A DNA stretch of 32,600 bases from Lapillicoccus sp. (GCF_025353065.1 NZ_JANXRJ010000195.1:1-32600); one strand, 5' to 3'. Positions 24,001 to 32,574 are shown, numbered from the stretch's first letter. Notes: generated from the letters alone by a model not told the origin. Numbers and translations are program-made.

Positions 24001-26571
24001 TCAGAACGCGTAGTAGCCGGCGAGGTCCACGAGGACGTCCGTGCTTCCGGCGGCGTTGGTGATCACCATCGCGCCCCGGGCGTCGACCGCGACCACGGCG
24101 GCATTCGCGACGGTCCGGCCCGCCGGGAAGTTGACGGACGACGACCCCGGGAGCGGCGTACCGGCCGGGTAGGCCACGAGGTAGCCGCTGGCGGTCGGGC
24201 TCACCGCGGTGAGGTTGACCGCGACGGCGCTCGTGCCACGCGGCAGGCCCGGCACCGTGACCGTGATCGACTGCCCGGCCCCCACCCTGACGCGCGGTGC
24301 GCCCGTCCCGTTGCGCGTGTCGACGATCCGGGCCGGCGGGACTGCCGTGAACGCCGCGCCCCGGGACCCGTAGGAGCCGGCCAGGTCGGCAACGACCTGG
24401 ACGGTGCCCGACCCGCCGTTCTGGAAGGCGAGCGAGGACGAGCTGTCCGCGGCCAGCGTGACGAGGTTGGCGACGTCCTGCCCGGCTGCGAAGTCGAGGT
24501 TCGACGTCGCCGGCGCCCCGGCGAGGTAGTCGTAGGCGGTGAGCCAGCCCGCGCGGGTCGGTGCAACCGCGGTGACGTTGAGGGACAGCGCCCTGGCGCC
24601 GGTGAGGTCGACGGTCGCCGGCACGAGCTCGCCCACGGGGAGGGTCACCCCGATCCGTGCGACCGGCCCGGTGACCCCGCCCCGCCCCGTGCGGGTGTCG
24701 ATGATCCGCGTCGGGGACACGCTCGCATACCGATATCCCGTGCCGGGCGCGACGTAGCCCTCGAGGTCGGCGATGACGTCGACGGTGCCGGCGCTGTTCG
24801 TGATGTCGACCTTCCCGCCGGGCCCGACCGCGACCGTCACGAGGTTGGCGATCGCCCCCGCCGTCGGGACGTTGAGGCTCGAGGTCGCCGGGCGGGCCGC
24901 GCCGGGCGGGTATGCCGAGAGGTAGGTGCCCGTCGTCGCACCCACCGCCGTGAGGTTGAGGGTCACCGCCGTGGTGTTCGCCGGCAGTCCGGGGACGGTC
25001 AGGACGATGGTCCCCGCCGGACCGAGGGGCGACCTCGTCGCTCCGAGACCGCTTCTCGTGTCGAGCACCCGCCGTGCCGACAGCGGGGTGTAGGTGCCGA
25101 TGCCGACCGACCAGGTCCGCGCGCTCACGGCGCGACGCAAGGTGCCGGGTTCGGTGCCGGTGACGACGAGGGTGTGCCTCCCGGTCGCGAGCACCGGCGC
25201 CGTCCACGACGAGCAGGGGGTCGCCGCCGACCCGTCGAGGGCGCAGCCGAAGCTCGTCGCCGGGTCCATCCCCCCGGGGGCGATGGCGAATCCCGTGATC
25301 TGCGCCGAGCTCGTGAGTGTCGTGAGGACCGGCCGGTAGGCCTGCCAGACGCCGGTCCCGTCACCTCCGGTGCTCGGGACCGGAGCGAGCGGCCCGATCC
25401 CGCCGCTCCCGTCGACGGAGGCCTGCAGCAGCCCCGGCGAGCCGGCGGCTGTCGCCGTGAGCACCCTCGTGCCGTCCGACGACAGGTCGAACGCCTTGGT
25501 CGGGTGGAGGCTCTGGGCGACACTGCGCCCGAGCAGCGGACCCACGACGCGGGAGCCGGGGTCGAAGGCGTAGGCGGCATACACCTCGTCCGCGCCGTAG
25601 AGCACGAGCAGGTGACCGTCGGACGTCAGCCGGGGAGTGCCGCGCAAGCCCAGATCCGTGGCGGTGTCGCTGAGGACGTCGACGAGGAAGACCTCGTTGT
25701 CGTGCGACACCGTGAGGAGGGTCTGCGAGTCCGGCAGCCAGCCCATCGGCGACAGTCCGGCTGCCGCGCCGACGGTACGGACCGCGGCCCCGGTCGGTGA
25801 CCCGAGGACCAGCTGCGTCGTCCCCCGCTTGGCCCCCGCCACGGCCTCGGTCCACGCCAGCGTCGAGCCGTCGGGGGACCAGGTCAGCCCGGAGATCGGC
25901 TGGTCGTTCGCATAGAGGATGTCGAGGTCGCGGCCGCTGCCGCCCGCCAGGTTGTAGAGCACGACCTGTGCCGCGCCCGGGCTCTGCCACGCGGTGACGA
26001 CCTGACGACCGTCCGGCGAGACCGCGACGTTCTGGTGACCGGGGTCGGCCGCCAGCCCGACCGGGTCGCCGCCGCCGACCGGCAGGCTGACGAGGGCCTG
26101 GTCGGGGTCGGTCGCGATGATGCTCTCGCGCGGGGACGTCGCCGTCGCGGGGGTCGACGGGGGACCGGCAACCGCCGGGCTCCCGCCGCTGAGAGCGGTG
26201 ACCCGGTAGAGGGCAGCGGCCCCGGGAGTGAGGGCGAACAGGTCGCCGTCGTGCCGGCGTGCGGTGCTCGCCGGGTCGGTGGTGAGGGTCGTCACGTCCT
26301 GCCAGCTCGTGCCCCCGTCGGTGCTGCGGCTGACCGTCGCCGCACTCTCCCCCACCGCGTCCCATGCCACCGCGACCCCGAGCGCGCTGGCGGTCGCCGT
26401 GACCCCGGTGGGCGCGGGTGGGGCGGCCGTCGCGGCGGGCAGGAAAGCGCTGCGGCCGAGCTCGACGCGGGCCCCGAGGGCGGCGGCCGGGACGGCGAGC
26501 GCCGAGAGGGTCACGCCCAGCGTCGTGACGACGACGGCGGCACCCCGGACGAGTGCGGTGTTGCGGCGCAT
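24001..26571 (-). CDS. Secreted beta-propeller protein with three C-terminal repeats
   Basis: The protein has 856 residues. A signal peptide is clear (RRNTALVRGAAVVVTTLG, then an Ala-rich stretch with cleavage likely near residue 33). An FN3-like module comes next (APTGVTATASALGVAVAWDA, about 50-140). A TolB/WD40-like region follows (SPDGRQVVTAW, WSPDGSTLAWTEA, LPDSQTLLTVSHDNEVFLV, about 160-420). Three homologous modules of about 120 residues end the protein (about 494-611, 612-737, 738-856). Each opens with a R(V/I)(L/I/V)DTR motif, has a VPGLP or similar element, a central LN(L/V)TAV segment and ends with DVxxDLxGY. These repeats occur in many actinobacterial surface proteins; their ligand is unknown. 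No membrane anchor or sortase site is visible, so it is likely released. GAGAAGGA lies 8 nt before the ATG. It stands alone between an EamA gene and ltaE. Confidence 0.8.
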   Translation of the reverse strand: MRRNTALVRGAAVVVTTLGVTLSALAVPAAALGARVELGRSAFLPAATAAPPAPTGVTATASALGVAVAWDAVGESAATVSRSTDGGTSWQDVTTLTTDPASTARRHDGDLFALTPGAAALYRVTALSGGSPAVAGPPSTPATATSPRESIIATDPDQALVSLPVGGGDPVGLAADPGHQNVAVSPDGRQVVTAWQSPGAAQVVLYNLAGGSGRDLDILYANDQPISGLTWSPDGSTLAWTEAVAGAKRGTTQLVLGSPTGAAVRTVGAAAGLSPMGWLPDSQTLLTVSHDNEVFLVDVLSDTATDLGLRGTPRLTSDGHLLVLYGADEVYAAYAFDPGSRVVGPLLGRSVAQSLHPTKAFDLSSDGTRVLTATAAGSPGLLQASVDGSGGIGPLAPVPSTGGDGTGVWQAYRPVLTTLTSSAQITGFAIAPGGMDPATSFGCALDGSAATPCSSWTAPVLATGRHTLVVTGTEPGTLRRAVSARTWSVGIGTYTPLSARRVLDTRSGLGATRSPLGPAGTIVLTVPGLPANTTAVTLNLTAVGATTGTYLSAYPPGAARPATSSLNVPTAGAIANLVTVAVGPGGKVDITNSAGTVDVIADLEGYVAPGTGYRYASVSPTRIIDTRTGRGGVTGPVARIGVTLPVGELVPATVDLTGARALSLNVTAVAPTRAGWLTAYDYLAGAPATSNLDFAAGQDVANLVTLAADSSSSLAFQNGGSGTVQVVADLAGSYGSRGAAFTAVPPARIVDTRNGTGAPRVRVGAGQSITVTVPGLPRGTSAVAVNLTAVSPTASGYLVAYPAGTPLPGSSSVNFPAGRTVANAAVVAVDARGAMVITNAAGSTDVLVDLAGYYAF

Positions 26572-26630
26572 CGGTGGCGTCCTTCTCCAGACCTCGTCCG
26601 TTGGCGCCCAGCGGTCGTCGAGCGACTGCC

Positions 26631-26636
26631 AGTATG
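26631..26636 (-). promoter_or_regulatory. Possible -10 box for the secreted protein
   Basis: CATACT on the minus strand lies in an otherwise GC-rich leader about 60 nt before the ATG. No clear -35 element is seen. Confidence 0.25.
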
Positions 26637-26713
26637 GCGGCGGCTCGCGCCGTCGAACCGTTCTGGCCGCAACGTCGGCCGAACGGACGACCTCGATCCG
26701 GCCGACCGGGCGA

Positions 26714-27772
26714 TCAGGAGGTCGGGCCCGACCTCAGCAACCGGGTGACGACATCGATCGCGTGGTCCGTCCCGGCGTCGTCGACGTCGAGGTGCCAGAC
26801 GAGCCGGACGGCCTTGGCGCCGACGGCGTAGAACCGCACGCCCTCCTCGAGGGCGGCGGCGACGAGGGCGGCCGACGCCCAGCCGGCGACGGAGACGTCC
26901 ATCACGAGGATGTTGGTCTCCACGCTCGTCGGGTCGATCGACCCCGGCGCCACCTCGGCGAACGCGACCGCCGCACGCCTGGCCCGGGCGTGGTCGTCGG
27001 CGAGCCGCTCGAGGTGGTGCTCCACGGCATACAGGCCACCGGCGGCGAGGATCCCGGCCTGACGCATCCCGCCGCCGTAGCGCTTGCGCCAGATCCGCGC
27101 CTCGTCGATCGCGTCCCGGGCTCCGACGAGCACCGAGCCGACCGGTGCCCCGAGCCCCTTGCTGAGGCAGACCGACACCGTGTCGAACTCCTGGGCGTAG
27201 TCGGCGAGCGGGATCCCGGTCGCGACGTGCGCGTTCCAGAGCCGCGCACCGTCGAGGTGCATCGAGACGTGCACCTCCCGGGTCGCCGCGCGGACCGCGC
27301 GGATCGCCTCGAGCGGCTGAACCGTCCCGCCGCCGAAGTTGTGGGTGTTCTCCAGCACGACGAGCGCGGTGTTGACCTGGTAGGCGCCGGCTCCGGTGAT
27401 CATCAGGTCGATCGGCTGCTGCGGGTCGAGCAGCCCGCGCTGCGAGACCCAGGTGCGAGAACTGATACCGGAGAACACCGCTGCGGCGCCGAGCTCGGCC
27501 CGGACCACGTGCGCGAGCGAGTCGCAGATCATCTCCTCGCCCGGCCTGACGTGCAGCCGCAGCCCGAGCTGGTTGGCCATCGAGCCCGTCGGGGTGTAGA
27601 GCCCGGCCTCGTGCCCGAGCAGCTCGGCGACGCGGTTCTCCAGGGCGTTGATCGACGGGTCCTCGCCGTAGACGTCGTCGCCGACCTCCGCGGCCGCCAT
27701 GGCCTCGCGCATCGCCGGCGTCGGCTTGGTGAGGGTGTCGGAGAGCAGGTCGGCACGCACGGGACTCGTCAC
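26714..27772 (-). CDS. ltaE: Low-specificity L-threonine aldolase
   Basis: The protein has 352 residues from a GTG start. It belongs to the PLP-dependent beta-eliminating lyase family and splits threonine or allo-threonine to glycine and acetaldehyde. Markers: SDTLTKPTPAMREAMAAAEVGDDVYGEDP near the start, LENTHNFGGGTV, HLDGARLWNA and VSVCLSKGLGAPVGSVLVG with Lys205 as the PLP-binding residue. The C-terminal domain has TNILVMDVS and VRLVWHLDVDD. TAAGTT, 7 nt, then GTG at 27772 supports a leaderless start; a TTG at 27781 in frame is less likely. It is co-directional with the TetR gene, 58 bp after the TetR stop. Confidence 0.93.
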   Translation of the reverse strand: MTSPVRADLLSDTLTKPTPAMREAMAAAEVGDDVYGEDPSINALENRVAELLGHEAGLYTPTGSMANQLGLRLHVRPGEEMICDSLAHVVRAELGAAAVFSGISSRTWVSQRGLLDPQQPIDLMITGAGAYQVNTALVVLENTHNFGGGTVQPLEAIRAVRAATREVHVSMHLDGARLWNAHVATGIPLADYAQEFDTVSVCLSKGLGAPVGSVLVGARDAIDEARIWRKRYGGGMRQAGILAAGGLYAVEHHLERLADDHARARRAAVAFAEVAPGSIDPTSVETNILVMDVSVAGWASAALVAAALEEGVRFYAVGAKAVRLVWHLDVDDAGTDHAIDVVTRLLRSGPTS

Positions 27773-27779
27773 GCCGGTC

Positions 27780-27785
27780 AACTTA
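27780..27785 (-). promoter_or_regulatory. -10 box giving a leaderless ltaE mRNA
   Basis: TAAGTT on the minus strand lies 7 nt before the GTG at 27772. The spacing matches the other leaderless starts in this window. Confidence 0.5.
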
Positions 27786-27830
27786 CCGACGCCGGGGCGA
27801 CCACCACGCCGAGGTCCGTATGCCGGGTGG

Positions 27831-28394
27831 TCACCCGCGCGCGACGAGGGCCCCGACCAGAGCCACCAGGCGCCTCCGGGCCACGCGAGGACCGATCACC
27901 CCGAGCATCACCTCCTCACGCAGCGACCCCGCGACACCGAGCACGGCCGACGCGACGGCCTCGACGTCGACCGCCGGCACGAGGTCGGACACCTCCGCCG
28001 CCACGGCCGCCCGGGCGCGCGCGAGCCCGGCGGCATACTGAGTGCGCACAGCCGCATCGTGTCGGGTGACGACGAGCAGGCTCGTGGCCGCGAAGGCGAG
28101 GTCCAGCTCGTCGGGTGTCCGCGGCAGCGCGGCAGCGAGCAGCGCCACGAGCCGCTCCTGAGGGTCCCTCGCCGCGACGAAGGCGCGATGCACCCTCGCG
28201 TCGACGTGGCGCAGGAGGAGCCCGGCCGAAGCCCTGAGCAGGTCGGCACGTGCAGGAAAGTGATGCTGCACAGCACCTTTCGACACCCCTGCCTCGGCGG
28301 CCACGAGCCCGAAGGTGACGGCGTCGAGGCCCCGCTCGGAGGCGAGCGCCAGCGCGGCGCGGGCGATCCGGTCTTCTGGTGGCATCTGGTTCAC
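27831..28394 (-). CDS. TetR-family transcriptional regulator
   Basis: The protein has 187 residues. The N-terminal helix-turn-helix domain is clear: EDRIARAALALASERGLDAVTFGLVAAEAGVSKGAVQHHFPARADLL. The C-terminal ligand domain is helical (LVALLAAALPRTPDELDLAFAATS, SAVLGVAGSLREEVMLGVIG) with no clear ligand signature. The GTG at 28394 is chosen because it lies 6 nt after a TACGAT -10 in the palindrome 28391-28412; ATG 28385 is the next candidate. It probably represses itself and the divergent hydrolase through this palindrome. The inducer is unknown, but may be a substrate of the hydrolase. Confidence 0.9.
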   Translation of the reverse strand: MNQMPPEDRIARAALALASERGLDAVTFGLVAAEAGVSKGAVQHHFPARADLLRASAGLLLRHVDARVHRAFVAARDPQERLVALLAAALPRTPDELDLAFAATSLLVVTRHDAAVRTQYAAGLARARAAVAAEVSDLVPAVDVEAVASAVLGVAGSLREEVMLGVIGPRVARRRLVALVGALVARG

Positions 28395-28412
28395 GATACG
28401 ATCGTATCGTGA
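28391..28412. promoter_or_regulatory. Perfect 22-bp operator with two divergent leaderless promoters
   Basis: The 22 bp are perfectly self-complementary: TCACGATACGA followed by its reverse complement. In each direction it contains TACGAT (plus strand 28397-28402, minus strand 28406-28401), then 6 nt, then a GTG. One GTG is the start of the TetR gene (28394-28392), the other of the hydrolase (28409-28411). The site therefore appears to be the TetR operator, both -10 boxes, both transcription starts and both start codons. Such dense overlap means one bound dimer pair would block both genes. Confidence 0.8.
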
Positions 28413-29341
28413 CATTCACCATCGACGATCCGCAGATCGGCCCACCCGAGAGCTCCGTCGGCTACTTCCGCTCCCGAGAGGCGTTCACGGCCTTTGAGGA
28501 CGTCTACAGCTCCGGTCTCGCTGCGCTGCCCCCCGCGCACTCGCGCGTCGCGCCGACTCCTTTCGGCCGCGTGGCCGCCCACCGCTTCGAGGCTCAGCCC
28601 GGGGCAGATCCCGCAGCAGCGCCCCTGGTGCTGCTGGCCGGGCGAATGGCGTCCACGCCGATGTGGCGCGCGAACCTGCCCGCACTGACCCGGGACCGGA
28701 CCGTCTGGTCGCTCGACAGCCTCGGTGAGCCCGGCGCCTCGACACAGACCGCGCCGATCAGGACCCCCGACGACCAGACGGCGTGGGTCGACGCCGCCCT
28801 CGCGGCGCTCGAGCTCGACACCGTGCACCTCATGGGAGTGAGCATCGGGGGATGGCTGACCCTGCAGGTGGCGATCCGCCGTCCCGGGCGAGTCGCCTCG
28901 GCCATCGTGCTCGACCCCATGGCCACCTTCGCCCCGATCGGCTGGAAGATGATCGTCGTGTCGTTGGGCAGCGTCGTGCCGGGGATGCCCACCCGGCTGC
29001 GGGACCGGCTCCTCAGCTGGACCGCGGGAGGGGCGAGCACCGGTGACGTGCCAGAAGCCCGGCTCATCGCGGCCGGCATGGCCGGTTACGCCGGCCGGCT
29101 GCCGCTGCCGACGCGACCGACCTCCGCCGAGCTCGCCGGCCTCACCGTGCCGACGCTCGCGCTCCTCGCCGGCCGCACCATCGCCCACTCACCTCGCACC
29201 GCCATGTCCACAGCCCGCACCGTGCCCAACGTCGAGGCGGAGCTGTGGCCGCAGGCGACCCACGCGATCAACGGCGAGTACCCCGAGGAGCTCGCGGCCC
29301 GCGTCAACCGGTTCGTCGCCTCGCGGGCGCGGTGGAGCTGA
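28409..29341 (+). CDS. Alpha/beta hydrolase
   Basis: The protein has 310 residues. The nucleophile elbow GVSIGG places Ser145, and His285 in QATHAINGEYPEEL is the likely catalytic His. The acid is probably in the LAGRTIAHSP region or before it, and cannot be fixed by reading. LVLLAGRMASTPMWRANLPAL is the usual first strand and oxyanion-hole segment. RTVWSLDSLGEPGASTQT, with its conserved Leu-Gly-Glu-Pro-Gly, resembles TetR-controlled esterases or hydrolases. No signal peptide is seen, so it is cytoplasmic; the substrate is unknown. The GTG start lies within the shared palindrome with no ribosome site. The stop is followed directly by the stop of the convergent glycosylase gene. Confidence 0.87.
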   Translation: MTFTIDDPQIGPPESSVGYFRSREAFTAFEDVYSSGLAALPPAHSRVAPTPFGRVAAHRFEAQPGADPAAAPLVLLAGRMASTPMWRANLPALTRDRTVWSLDSLGEPGASTQTAPIRTPDDQTAWVDAALAALELDTVHLMGVSIGGWLTLQVAIRRPGRVASAIVLDPMATFAPIGWKMIVVSLGSVVPGMPTRLRDRLLSWTAGGASTGDVPEARLIAAGMAGYAGRLPLPTRPTSAELAGLTVPTLALLAGRTIAHSPRTAMSTARTVPNVEAELWPQATHAINGEYPEELAARVNRFVASRARWS

Positions 29342-30187
29342 CTACTGCTGCTCTTTCGGGCACCACCACGTCGTCCGGCCCCCGACGGTCGCCCGCTGCA
29401 TCTCGGCCCCGCACCGCGGGCAGTGCTCACCCGACCGTCGGTGCCGGATGATCTCGCCCGTGTGGACCCCGCCGTGGCGGATGGCGAGGCGGGTCGCCTT
29501 GCGCAGCTGCCGTCTCAGCTCGTCGAGCTCAGCGGTGTCGAGCTCACCCGTGCGTCGTTGCGGCGAGATCCCGGCCTGCCACAGGGTCTCGTCGGCGAGG
29601 AGGTTGCCGACGCCGGCGATCGCGTGCTGGTCGAGCAGCCGCGCCTTCACCGGCGCACGGCCCCTGCCGATCCGGGTGCGGAAGTCGTCGCGGCCGATCT
29701 CGGCGGCGTCCGGTCCGAGCGCGTCGAGGTCGGGTTCGAGGCGCACCCGCCCGAGCCGTCGGGTGTCGAGCAGCCGCATCGAGCCGCCGTCCTCGAAGTT
29801 CAGCGTGAACCGGAACCACACCTCCTTGCGCGGCCGCCCCCGCGAGCGGCCCGTGCCCACGTAGTCGCCACCCACGTGTTCCTTCGCCGAGTCGCCGTCC
29901 GCGTCGGCCGGGGGGGCCACGAGGATCCGCCCGCTCATCCCGAGGTGGATCCCCAGGCGCGGTCCGGGGGCAGGCGACCCGTCCGGTCCGGACGTCTCGC
30001 ACCACATCGTCTTGCCCTGCCGGTGCGCCGACGTCAGCTGCCGGCCGACCAGGGCGTCCCGGATCTCGCCGGGTCGGTGGGGTCGGCACTCGTAGGTGTC
30101 GGTGTCGTCGACGTCGGCGATCGTGCGCTGCAGCGCCGCCTTCTCGATGACCTTGCGGGCGGACTCGACCTCGGGCAGCTCGGGCAC
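29342..30187 (-). CDS. Fpg/Nei family DNA glycosylase
   Basis: The 281-residue protein begins with PELPEVESARKVIE. The Pro after the start is the catalytic nucleophile and the next Glu is also catalytic. QGKTMWCE carries the conserved Lys, LGIHLGMSGRILV is the central strand, and DQHAIAGVGNLLADETLW is the helix-two-turn-helix. The enzyme removes oxidised bases and cuts the strand. The C-terminal zinc finger reads CPRC, 16 residues, then CPKE, so the fourth cysteine of the usual C4 finger is replaced by Glu. GAGACT (30194-30199, minus strand) ends 6 nt before the GTG, close to the TANNNT spacing of the other leaderless starts. Whether this is Fpg (MutM) or a Nei-type paralogue cannot be decided. 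Confidence 0.9.
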   Translation of the reverse strand: MPELPEVESARKVIEKAALQRTIADVDDTDTYECRPHRPGEIRDALVGRQLTSAHRQGKTMWCETSGPDGSPAPGPRLGIHLGMSGRILVAPPADADGDSAKEHVGGDYVGTGRSRGRPRKEVWFRFTLNFEDGGSMRLLDTRRLGRVRLEPDLDALGPDAAEIGRDDFRTRIGRGRAPVKARLLDQHAIAGVGNLLADETLWQAGISPQRRTGELDTAELDELRRQLRKATRLAIRHGGVHTGEIIRHRRSGEHCPRCGAEMQRATVGGRTTWWCPKEQQ

Positions 30188-30278
30188 GGACCCAGTCTCT
30201 CCGAGCGGCCGGAGGCGCGCCACGGACCCCGGGCACCCGGCATACGGGCGGGGGTGGGGCGAGAGCAGGCGACGCCCG

Positions 30279-31634
30279 TCAGTCGCGGCCGAGCATCTCC
30301 GCCACGAGGAACGCCAGCTCGAGCGACTGCTGGTGGTTCAGGCGCGGGTCGCAGACCGTCTCGTAACGGCTGCCGAGGTCGGCGTCGAGGATCTTCTCCG
30401 CGCCCCCGAGGCACTCAGTGACGTCGTTGCCGGTGAGCTCGACGTGGATCCCGCCGGGCACGGTGCCGAGGTCCTGGTGCACGTCGAAGAACCCGCGCAC
30501 CTCCTCCACGACGTCGTCGAAGTTGCGCGTCTTGTAGCCGCTCGTCGACTCGAAGGTGTTGCCGTGCATGGGATCGCATACCCACGTCACTTGGGCGCCG
30601 GACGCGGTGACCGCCTCGACGATCCGCGGCAGCGCGTCGCGCACCGTGCCGCAGCCCATCCGGGTGATGAGGGTGAGCCGGCCGGGCTCGCGGTCGGGGT
30701 CGACCTTGTCGATGATCTTGAGCAGGTCGTCCGGTTCGGCCTTCGAGGAGACCTTGATGCCGATCGGGTTGCGGATCCGCGAGACGAAGTCGATGTGCGC
30801 GCCGTCGAGATCGCGGGTGCGCTCCCCCACCCACACGAAGTGCGCCGAGGTGTCGTAGGCCAGGCCGGTGCGCGAGTCGATGCGGGTCATCGGGCGCTCG
30901 TAGTCGAGCAGCAGCGCCTCGTGCGAGGCGAAGAACTCCGTCGTGCGCATCGTGTCGAAGTCCGCGCCGCACGCGGCCATGAACTTCATCGCCTTGTCGA
31001 TGTCGTGGGCCAGCCGCTCGTAGCGGGAGTTCGCGGCGTTGGTGACGAAGCCCTTGTTCCAGTCGTGGACGTGACGCAGGTCGGCGAAGCCACCGGTGGT
31101 GAAGGCTCGCACGAGGTTCAGCGTGGAGGCGGCGGTGTGGTACGCCCGCACGAGCCGTTGCGGGTCGGGCACCCGGGCGACCTCGTCGAAGGCGAAGTCG
31201 TTGACCATGTCGCCGCGGTAGGCCGGCATGGTGACGCCCTCGCGGGTCTCGGCGCCCGAGCTGCGCGGCTTGGCATACTGCCCCGCGATCCGCCCGATCT
31301 TGACCACCGGCACCGAGGCGCCGTAGGTAAGGACCGCCGCCATCTGCAGCACGGTCTTGATCCGGTCGCGGATGTTGTCGGCCGTCGCGTCGGCGAAGGT
31401 CTCGGCGCAGTCGCCGCCCTGGAGCACGAAGGCCTCGCCGCGGGCGGCCGCAGCCAGCCGCGTGCGCAGGACATCGCACTCACCGGCGAAGACCAGCGGC
31501 GGGAAGCTCGCCAGTGTCTCCACCGCAGACCGCACCGAGGAGGCGTCCGGCCACTCGGGCTGCTGCGCGGCGACCAGCGTGGCGCCGGCCTCCTCGAGCT
31601 CAGCCTGGAAGAGGGCACTGTCCTGCGGGGTCAC
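30279..31634 (-). CDS. aroG: Class II 3-deoxy-D-arabino-heptulosonate 7-phosphate synthase
   Basis: The protein has 451 residues and catalyses the first step of the shikimate pathway, joining phosphoenolpyruvate and erythrose 4-phosphate. It is the plant/actinobacterial type: PPLVFAGECDVLRTRLAAAARGEAFVLQGGDCAETF, VVKIGRIAGQYAKPRSSGAE, PAYRGDMVN, DWNKGFV, TRIDSRTGLAYDTSAHFVWVGERTR, IRNPIGIKVS, ITRMGCGTVRDALP, VTWVCDPMHGNTFES and GGIHVELTGNDVTECLGG. The metal and substrate residues in these blocks look intact. The start is GTG at 31634, with TAGACT and 6 nt in front (leaderless). It corresponds to Rv2178c in M. tuberculosis, after pknL in gene order, though here about 7 kb of other genes lie between. 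Confidence 0.96.
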   Translation of the reverse strand: MTPQDSALFQAELEEAGATLVAAQQPEWPDASSVRSAVETLASFPPLVFAGECDVLRTRLAAAARGEAFVLQGGDCAETFADATADNIRDRIKTVLQMAAVLTYGASVPVVKIGRIAGQYAKPRSSGAETREGVTMPAYRGDMVNDFAFDEVARVPDPQRLVRAYHTAASTLNLVRAFTTGGFADLRHVHDWNKGFVTNAANSRYERLAHDIDKAMKFMAACGADFDTMRTTEFFASHEALLLDYERPMTRIDSRTGLAYDTSAHFVWVGERTRDLDGAHIDFVSRIRNPIGIKVSSKAEPDDLLKIIDKVDPDREPGRLTLITRMGCGTVRDALPRIVEAVTASGAQVTWVCDPMHGNTFESTSGYKTRNFDDVVEEVRGFFDVHQDLGTVPGGIHVELTGNDVTECLGGAEKILDADLGSRYETVCDPRLNHQQSLELAFLVAEMLGRD

Positions 31635-31640
31635 CCCAGA

Positions 31641-31646
31641 AGTCTA
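31641..31646 (-). promoter_or_regulatory. -10 box giving a leaderless aroG mRNA
   Basis: TAGACT on the minus strand, exactly 6 nt before the GTG at 31634. The same hexamer and spacing precede the pknL-like ATG. Confidence 0.6.
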
Positions 31647-31723
31647 GGAGGGGACGGCAACCGGACCGCGCAGGGTCCGTATGCCGAGCGTCGAGCTCTC
31701 GTGCAGGCCAGCTCGGTCGCTAC

Positions 31724-31729
31724 TAAGGT
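31724..31729 (+). promoter_or_regulatory. -10 box of the DUF1028 gene
   Basis: TAAGGT ends 8 nt before the ATG at 31738, so the mRNA has no leader or only one or two extra bases. Confidence 0.4.
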
Positions 31730-31737
31730 CAAGGCCC

Positions 31738-32574
31738 ATGACCTTCTCGATCGCCGTCAGTCATGGGGACGCGGTGGGCGTCGCCGTCGCCAGCAAGTTC
31801 ATTGCCGTCGGGGCCATCGTCCCCGAGGTCCGGATCGGCGTCGGTGCCGTCGCCACCCAGGCGTCCGCCAAGGTGTCCTACCGTGCCGATGTCCTCGCCC
31901 TGCTCGCGGGTGGGCTCGACGCGGAGTCGGCCGTGTCCCGCGTCACGGCGGCGGACGCGGGACGGGAGAACCGCCAGCTCGGCGTCGCCACGTCGACGGG
32001 GGCCGCGACCTACACCGGCTCCGAGTGCTCGGACTGGGCCGGCGGTATGGCGGGCGGCGACGACACCGTCGGGCACTACGCCATCCAGGGCAACATCCTG
32101 ACCGGCGCCGACGTCGTGCACGCCATGGAGGTGGCCTTCGTCCAGACCGTCGGTATGCCGTTGGACCGCCGGCTGCTGGCCGCCCTCCTCGCGGGCGACG
32201 CCGCGGGCGGCGACTCCCGGGGGCGGCAGGGCGCGGCCCTCGTCGTCCACGCACCCGGCGCCGGCTACGACGCCGGCGGCATCCTCGTCGACCTCCGGAT
32301 CGACGACCACCCTCAGGCGCCCCAGGAGCTGGCCCGTCTGCTCGACCTCCACGACCTCTACTTCGGGGAGCCGCAGGACGTCCAGCCCCTCACCGGCGAG
32401 CTCGCGGACGAGGTGACCCGACGCCTCGCCGCGCTCGGTCACACCGGTGACGACGTCGACGCGGCGCTCGAGTCGTGGTCGGGCGTGGAGAACTACGAGA
32501 TGCTCCTGGTGCCCGGAGGCATCGACGCCCGGGTGCTCGAGGCACTGCGGGCCGCGACTCCCGACGTGGCCTGA
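31738..32574 (+). CDS. DUF1028 domain-containing protein
   Basis: The protein has 278 residues. The N-terminus MTFSIAVSH, then GVAVASKFIAVGAIVPEVRIGVGAVATQA, is the DUF1028 pattern, which belongs to the Ntn-hydrolase fold. HYAIQGNILTGADVVHAME and GRQGAALVVHAPGAGYD follow, with LVDLRIDDHPQAPQELARLLDLHDLYFG near the C-terminal part. Members include predicted amidases; substrate and activity are not established. The open frame extends upstream to 31681, but the family start and the -10 box support ATG 31738. It is divergent from aroG with about 100 bp between starts. Confidence 0.9.
   Translation: MTFSIAVSHGDAVGVAVASKFIAVGAIVPEVRIGVGAVATQASAKVSYRADVLALLAGGLDAESAVSRVTAADAGRENRQLGVATSTGAATYTGSECSDWAGGMAGGDDTVGHYAIQGNILTGADVVHAMEVAFVQTVGMPLDRRLLAALLAGDAAGGDSRGRQGAALVVHAPGAGYDAGGILVDLRIDDHPQAPQELARLLDLHDLYFGEPQDVQPLTGELADEVTRRLAALGHTGDDVDAALESWSGVENYEMLLVPGGIDARVLEALRAATPDVA

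Noticed and set aside
23215-25800. 861-codon plus-strand frame
   Set aside because: Crosses the end of the EamA gene and the opposite-strand secreted protein; highly charged low-complexity reading.
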